A DNA stretch of 9,568 bases from Thermoplasmata archaeon (GTDB lineage Archaea > Thermoplasmatota > E2 > UBA9212), in contig DUKC01000086.1 in the NCBI GenBank assembly GCA_013329495.1, forward strand, positions 7,702-17,269, in the 5' to 3' direction. This document shows, piece after piece, positions 5,821-9,568 of this stretch. Position 1 is the stretch's first letter, and each line of letters opens with the position of its first letter. A program made the position numbers and the translations under genes. The notes beneath the pieces are model-generated. The model made no database searches. It was given only the letters and a program-made list of their open reading frames with translations, and was not told the origin of the DNA.

Positions 5821-5872
5821 TTGCAGGTAAAACTAACAGAAACAAAATTAATAGAGAGACGAAAAACCTAAG

Positions 5873-5882
5873 ATTAAAATAT
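5873..5882 (+). promoter_or_regulatory. TATA box of the RPA operon, near-leaderless start
   Basis: ATTAAAATAT is centred about 32 bases before the ATG at 5910, and no Shine-Dalgarno lies between them. The predicted transcript would begin some six bases before the start codon. The RPA pair would thus have its own promoter, separate from acdA 89 bases upstream. Confidence 0.5.
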
Positions 5883-5909
5883 CAGTAAAGAATAACACCC
5901 GTTGATTAA

Positions 5910-7202
5910 ATGGATGAAAAACTTGAAATAGTCTTAAAAGAAGTTGTAGAAAAGCTAGAAGGCAGAGGCATAGATCAGGATATCTTAAGAAATGAATTGA
6001 GTGAGCTTTTAAAATATGGAGTGCCGCCTGATCAAGCCAAGCAGAGAATAATCCAAAAATATACAGGCAATGCAGCAGCAATCGAGACTGAAGCCCCCCA
6101 GAAGCTAATAAGAGATTTAGAGGGGAACGAAGGGAGAGTGAACCTCTTGTGTAGGGTTATTTCGATCAATGAAAGGCGAACAACCGTTGACGGCGATGAG
6201 CGAGTTAGTTACTATGGATTGCTAGAAGACGAATCCGGCGTTGTTGGCTTCACCGCCTGGCAAGACTTTGATATTAAGGTCGACGATGCCTTGCAGATAA
6301 AGAATGCTTACACGAAGCTATGGCAAAACAAAGTTCGAGTAAATCTAGGGAATTATGCTTCAATTCAGAAAGTTGATTCTTCAGTTCTGCCTAAAGGCGA
6401 GATTAAGCAATTCAAGATAAAGAACCTAAAAGCTGGCTTAAGAAATGTTGAAGTAAGCGGAAAAATAATTACTCTAGAACCCAAAGAAGTGAGGGTTAGG
6501 GATGAAATCAAAGAGATATGGACTGGCACAATTGGTGATGAAACGGGAAGGATAGATTTTTCCGCATGGCACGACTTTCAACTGAAGATTGGAGAATCGA
6601 TAAAAATTAGTGGGGGATGGACCAGATCTTGGAGAAATATGGCACAACTATCCTTCGATGAGAGGGCTGATGTAGAGCGCGTTTCTCAGGATATTATTCC
6701 AGTGGAGACAAAGGATGAAAACTTGAAACTCAGTTTGGAAGATCTTAACGAAAGGGGAGGCGGAAGTGATATTGAAGTAAAGGGAACAATAATAGATATC
6801 AAGGAAGGTTCGGGCCTCGTCTTTCGGTGTCCGCAGTGCAAAAGAGTGCTGAAGAACAACTTATGTGGAATTCACGGACAGGTTGAAGGTGTCCCAGACT
6901 TAAGAATTAAGGCCATAGTGGATGATGGGACCTTTGCAATAACGGCCATTTTGGGGAAGGAATTGACCCAAAAATTGATAGGAAGAACTCTAGAAGAGTG
7001 TCAAAACTTGGCTCAGCAGGCTATGGATTACAAAGCGATAGAAAAAGAGATAGGGGATAAATTATTGATGGAAAACATGGAGTTGAGGGGAAACGCGATT
7101 AAGGATGATTGGGGAGTGACTTTTATCGCAAAAGATGCAAAATCTATGGAGATAAGTTTAGCTGAAGAGTTGGAAAAAATAGAAAGGGAAGAAGCGAGTT
7201 AA
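5910..7202 (+). CDS. rpa: Replication protein A, single-stranded DNA binding, three OB folds and zinc finger
   Basis: Binds and protects single-stranded DNA in replication, repair and recombination. The 430-residue protein has an N-terminal helical region (about 1-55), a first OB fold (about 73-157, with VVGFTAWQDF), a second OB fold (about 178-260, with RIDFSAWHDF) and a third OB-fold domain (about 286-415) interrupted by a zinc finger: C307, C310, C319 and H322 (C-x2-C-x8-C-x2-H). The two AW(Q/H)DF blocks show internal duplication of the OB unit. The start at 5910 suits the TATA box and a leaderless mRNA. The next gene begins one base after its stop, the usual arrangement of archaeal RPA with its associated protein. 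A glutamate-rich tail ends the chain. Confidence 0.93.
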   Translation: MDEKLEIVLKEVVEKLEGRGIDQDILRNELSELLKYGVPPDQAKQRIIQKYTGNAAAIETEAPQKLIRDLEGNEGRVNLLCRVISINERRTTVDGDERVSYYGLLEDESGVVGFTAWQDFDIKVDDALQIKNAYTKLWQNKVRVNLGNYASIQKVDSSVLPKGEIKQFKIKNLKAGLRNVEVSGKIITLEPKEVRVRDEIKEIWTGTIGDETGRIDFSAWHDFQLKIGESIKISGGWTRSWRNMAQLSFDERADVERVSQDIIPVETKDENLKLSLEDLNERGGGSDIEVKGTIIDIKEGSGLVFRCPQCKRVLKNNLCGIHGQVEGVPDLRIKAIVDDGTFAITAILGKELTQKLIGRTLEECQNLAQQAMDYKAIEKEIGDKLLMENMELRGNAIKDDWGVTFIAKDAKSMEISLAEELEKIEREEAS

Positions 7203-7203
7203 A

Positions 7204-8103
7204 ATGCAAGAAAGAGAGGTTGCGCACAGAGTTTTTTCTGGAGAGTACAATCGGTCAACTGTCAGGATGAATCCTGAGGCAAATCGAATGCCTACCTATG
7301 TGTTAACTGAACTTGGAAGGAGGATTAATAGATTATTCGTAGTTGGTGTTTTAACTGATGCTGAACAGGTTAATGAAACAAAAGAAATATGGCGAGCGCA
7401 TATTTCTGACCCGACAGGAATCTTTACCTTGTACTCAGGCCTCTATCAACCAGAGGTTTCCTTATTACTAAAGGAGATCGAGACGCCGGTTTATCTAGCA
7501 GCGGTAGGAAAAGTTCATACTTTCGAGCCTGAGGAAGGAAAGACATTTGTCAGTGTGAGACCAGAAAAGGTCAAGGTTGTCAGCGAAATAACAAGAAATC
7601 ACTGGATACTCGAGACATACAAGCAAACAAAAAGGAGAGTGGAAGGTTTGGAAGAAGCATTAAAAATGAATAACCCTGATTCTTCTTCATTGGTCAAACT
7701 TGGGTATCCAAGAAAAATGGCCGAGGGAGCGATTGATGCGATTAAGTCTTACGGAGAGATAGACTTAGGATATTACAACGGTATGCTTGAAGATGCTTTT
7801 TCATATCTTAATCAACAAATAGAAAGTTCAAAGAGTGCGCTTTCTGAGAGAGAAATTGAGAAAGAGACGGCAAAGACACTTCCTACACTGGAAGAAGAGC
7901 AGAAGGAACGAGACGAAGCAGAAACTAAAATTTTGGAAATCATCAAAGGTTTGGAAACCCCCCAAGGAGTGCAGTGGAACTCCGTCATCGAGCATGGTGC
8001 AAAAGGGGGGTTGGACAAGTATGCTATGGAAGAGGCTATCTCTTCACTTATGGATAAAGGGATTGTTTATGAACCTGTTTTAGGGTGGATTAAAAGAACT
8101 TAA
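7204..8103 (+). CDS. RPA-associated protein (COG3390-type), OB fold plus winged helix
   Basis: Partner subunit of archaeal RPA, co-transcribed and probably co-translated with it (one-base gap). Residues about 1-35 form the family's conserved N-terminal block (REVAHRVFSGEYNRS), residues 37-130 an OB fold, residues about 135-235 helical and coiled-coil material with a highly charged stretch, and residues 238-298 a C-terminal winged helix (ILEIIKGL, MEEAISSLMDKGIVYEP) comparable in position to that of RPA32. The winged helix probably recruits repair or replication partners. The 299-residue length suits the family. The start ATG follows directly on the RPA stop; no other in-frame start is better placed. 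Confidence 0.88.
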   Translation: MQEREVAHRVFSGEYNRSTVRMNPEANRMPTYVLTELGRRINRLFVVGVLTDAEQVNETKEIWRAHISDPTGIFTLYSGLYQPEVSLLLKEIETPVYLAAVGKVHTFEPEEGKTFVSVRPEKVKVVSEITRNHWILETYKQTKRRVEGLEEALKMNNPDSSSLVKLGYPRKMAEGAIDAIKSYGEIDLGYYNGMLEDAFSYLNQQIESSKSALSEREIEKETAKTLPTLEEEQKERDEAETKILEIIKGLETPQGVQWNSVIEHGAKGGLDKYAMEEAISSLMDKGIVYEPVLGWIKRT

Positions 8104-8155
8104 TGATTTGAACCACTAATAGCTTGCATCAATTTTGTATAGAAAAGTTTAAATT

Positions 8156-8192
8156 GTGACATCCTCCCGCGACTTTAGCCGTGGGCTTCCAG
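8156..8192 (-). mobile_element. Right end of an IS200/IS605-type element
   Basis: On the minus strand the TnpB stop is embedded in GAAGCCCACGGCTAAAG, followed by a partly complementary arm and GGGAGG, ending in TGTCAC. This is the familiar right-end hairpin of IS605-group elements, and in live elements it is also the 3' scaffold of the TnpB guide RNA. The stem here carries a mismatch, in line with decay. The outer boundary is inferred at 8156, 53 bases after the RPA-associated gene. No left end or TnpA was found. Confidence 0.65.
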
Positions 8193-8583
8193 CGATGGGA
8201 GTTGGCATTGCGGATCCGCCACATATAGTTCCTGCTTTATCGACACCACTGCCCCTGTGAGGTCCGGAAGTAGAGGCGGTGTCTCCACAGGCGTTAATTC
8301 CCGCTCGCCCAGCGGTACTTGAGTGTTTGTTGCGGCGTTCACATCTCTATCTATCACGAGCCCGCAGGATTGACACTTGAACACTCTTTCGGCGAGAGAT
8401 CAGTGTTCCGTGTCTGCATCTTGAACAGGTTCTGGTTCGTTCCTTTGGGGGCACTTCGCGAAACTCCGCCACAGCCCTTGCAGCCTTGCAGCGGAACTTC
8501 TGGATGAAGGAATCATAGGAGGCATTAGATATCGATTTAGCCAGATGATGATTTCGGATCATGCTTCTGATGTTCAAGTCTTC
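8175..8583 (-). pseudogene. tnpB: TnpB (IS605 OrfB) C-terminal remnant, frameshifted
   Basis: Two minus-strand frames together spell the last third of TnpB, the RNA-guided nuclease of IS605 elements. From 8583 the first frame gives EDLNI with the second RuvC acid, then NHHLAKSISNASYDSF and the first half of the zinc ribbon (CSRC). Near 8400-8415 the frame shifts, and the second frame gives the other zinc half (CQSC) and DRDVNAA with the last RuvC aspartate. An in-frame stop precedes EDLNI and the first RuvC aspartate is absent. Another shift seems to lie near 8585-8600. The gene is dead. It sits right behind the RPA operon in opposite orientation, a neutral site for insertion. Confidence 0.88.
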
Positions 8584-8815
8584 GGTCGCAGTTCATCGTA
8601 CCCTATAAAGAGAGGGGGCTTTCTTGTGATGAAAAGGTAAAAGGTTGGGATTTAATTCTCTCGCATCTATGCAATTTTAAAATTCTTATCTATCATGATG
8701 CTAGGAAGAGCGTTCTGATAGACTTAACCTGGTTTATTTAATCTGCGATGGATCTTCGTTTAACTTTCCAGACCTAGCTGGAGCTCATTTCTTGTCTTTA
8801 GTGGATGAGCTAAAA
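8584..8815. other. Gene-free stretch between tnpB remnant and PAS gene
   Basis: No complete gene is seen. On the plus strand two open stretches in different frames (8633-8737 and 8704-8815) give mildly protein-like translations without start codons or ribosome sites. They could be relics of a gene cut up when the IS element arrived, or simple chance. No clear terminator for the PAS gene was found. Confidence 0.4.
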
Positions 8816-9568
8816 TCAGGCTATGTGCAAGACGCCGATAATACGGGTCACTTCTCCGAGTTTGTTTTCAATAGGCGAAAAATACGAAATAGTAGGAACC
8901 CTTGTTCCATCGCCCTTAATTGCCGTGACTTCGCATGTGCTTTGCCCATACTTTTTGCACTCGCTTAACGCATCCAGCAGTTTAAAAGTGTCTTCTTTTT
9001 CGTATAAATCCTCAAGCTTTGCTCCTATCAAGTCTTCCCTACTCCTCTTAAAGAATCTGACAGAAGCTTTGTTGACATCTAGCCTCTCGCCAATTGTGTT
9101 AAACAAGGATGCTGGAAGAGAGAAGTTGGAAAACAGAGAGGATGCAAATTGTTTTGTTTCATCTAGCTCTTCTTGGGTATTGCGCAATTCCGAGATATCT
9201 GTTGCAGTGATAATTAGCCCCATTCGTTCACCTTTAGGATTCACTATAGGGACATACGAAACAAGTGTCGGTATTTCAGCCCCCTCTTTACTTAACAAGG
9301 AGTAAACTCGAGTTCTTATCTTTTTTTCGAGCATTGTTCCTTCTTTAATTAGTTGTTTTGCCTCTGGAATTTCTTTAGTACGTATGAATTTTGACAAAAA
9401 TTCGTCCAAAGAGTTGCCTACACATTCCTCCTTTTTATATCCTAAAATTTCCTCAGAAGTAGAATTTGCATATGTGACAGCACCATCTAGATCGAAGAGC
9501 CAAATCGGTGTAGCGACTCCTTCCAAGAGAGTTTCAAAGTATGTTTTGGTCCTCGCGATCTCTTCTTC
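8816..9568 (-). CDS. Two-PAS-domain sensor protein, C-terminal part (5' end outside window)
   Basis: The frame is open to the window edge, so the visible 250 residues are the C-terminal part of a longer protein. PAS domain 1 spans about 11-125 of the visible part (TPIWLFDLDG, YANSTSEEILGY, ending TATDISELR). A short coiled linker (126-140) follows, then PAS domain 2 (141-250, with FNTIGERLDVNKAS and GDGTRVP), which ends at IIGVLHIA. PAS domains bind small ligands or cofactors and transmit redox, light or metabolite signals. No histidine kinase, GGDEF or other output domain follows, so any output domain must be N-terminal, or the protein acts by interaction. Chain end and domain end coincide where a DIT motif is usual, so truncation is possible. 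Confidence 0.85.
   Translation of the reverse strand, partial: EEEIARTKTYFETLLEGVATPIWLFDLDGAVTYANSTSEEILGYKKEECVGNSLDEFLSKFIRTKEIPEAKQLIKEGTMLEKKIRTRVYSLLSKEGAEIPTLVSYVPIVNPKGERMGLIITATDISELRNTQEELDETKQFASSLFSNFSLPASLFNTIGERLDVNKASVRFFKRSREDLIGAKLEDLYEKEDTFKLLDALSECKKYGQSTCEVTAIKGDGTRVPTISYFSPIENKLGEVTRIIGVLHIA

Noticed and set aside
8823..9305. 160-codon plus-strand ORF
   Set aside because: Exactly antisense to the two-PAS gene, Ser/Leu-rich as such shadows are. The PAS reading is unambiguous.
1..9568. CRISPR array, tRNA or rRNA
   Set aside because: No regularly spaced repeats, cloverleaf or rRNA-like conserved words were seen. The only tandem repeat is the 42-bp coding pair.

Overview
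The window looks like chromosomal DNA of an archaeon. It pairs a multi-OB-fold, zinc-containing replication protein A with an RPA-associated protein. It also carries an archaeal-type adenosylhomocysteinase and the alpha subunit of ADP-forming acetyl-CoA synthetase. Several genes have a TATA-like box about 30 bases before the start codon and no Shine-Dalgarno site, as in archaeal leaderless transcripts. A Bathyarchaeia-like or euryarchaeal host is plausible, but I cannot fix the lineage by reading alone.

Layout. Bases 1-353 hold no recognisable gene except, at the end, the promoter and strong ribosome binding site of a 76-residue cysteine-rich peptide gene (354-584, +). Its middle is a heptad array with Pro-Gly every 7 residues. 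A long minus-strand block follows, read from 3651 down to 723: a predicted winged-helix protein (163 aa), a polytopic membrane protein (284 aa), one or two tiny ORFs with strong ribosome binding sites that share a YNAD motif, and adenosylhomocysteinase (ahcY). The first members are packed so closely that they probably form one leaderless operon; ahcY also has its own promoter candidate.

Bases about 3790-4300 hold the decayed C-terminal end of a DDE transposase, richer in G+C than its surroundings and ending in a hairpin. The plus strand then carries acetyl-CoA synthetase alpha (4426-5820). Next come RPA and its partner (5910-8103), one base apart and behind a leaderless-type promoter. Immediately downstream is a frameshifted IS200/IS605-type TnpB remnant with its right-end motif (about 8156-8583, minus). 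The window closes with the C-terminal 250 residues of a two-PAS sensor protein (minus, running off the edge).

Functional picture. ahcY (methylation cycle), the Acd alpha subunit (acetate formation with ATP synthesis) and the RPA pair (single-stranded DNA binding) are housekeeping genes. They are interrupted by two dead mobile elements. The new-looking material is the heptad Cys/Pro-Gly peptide and the 3651-2056 operon of unknown proteins and micro-ORFs.
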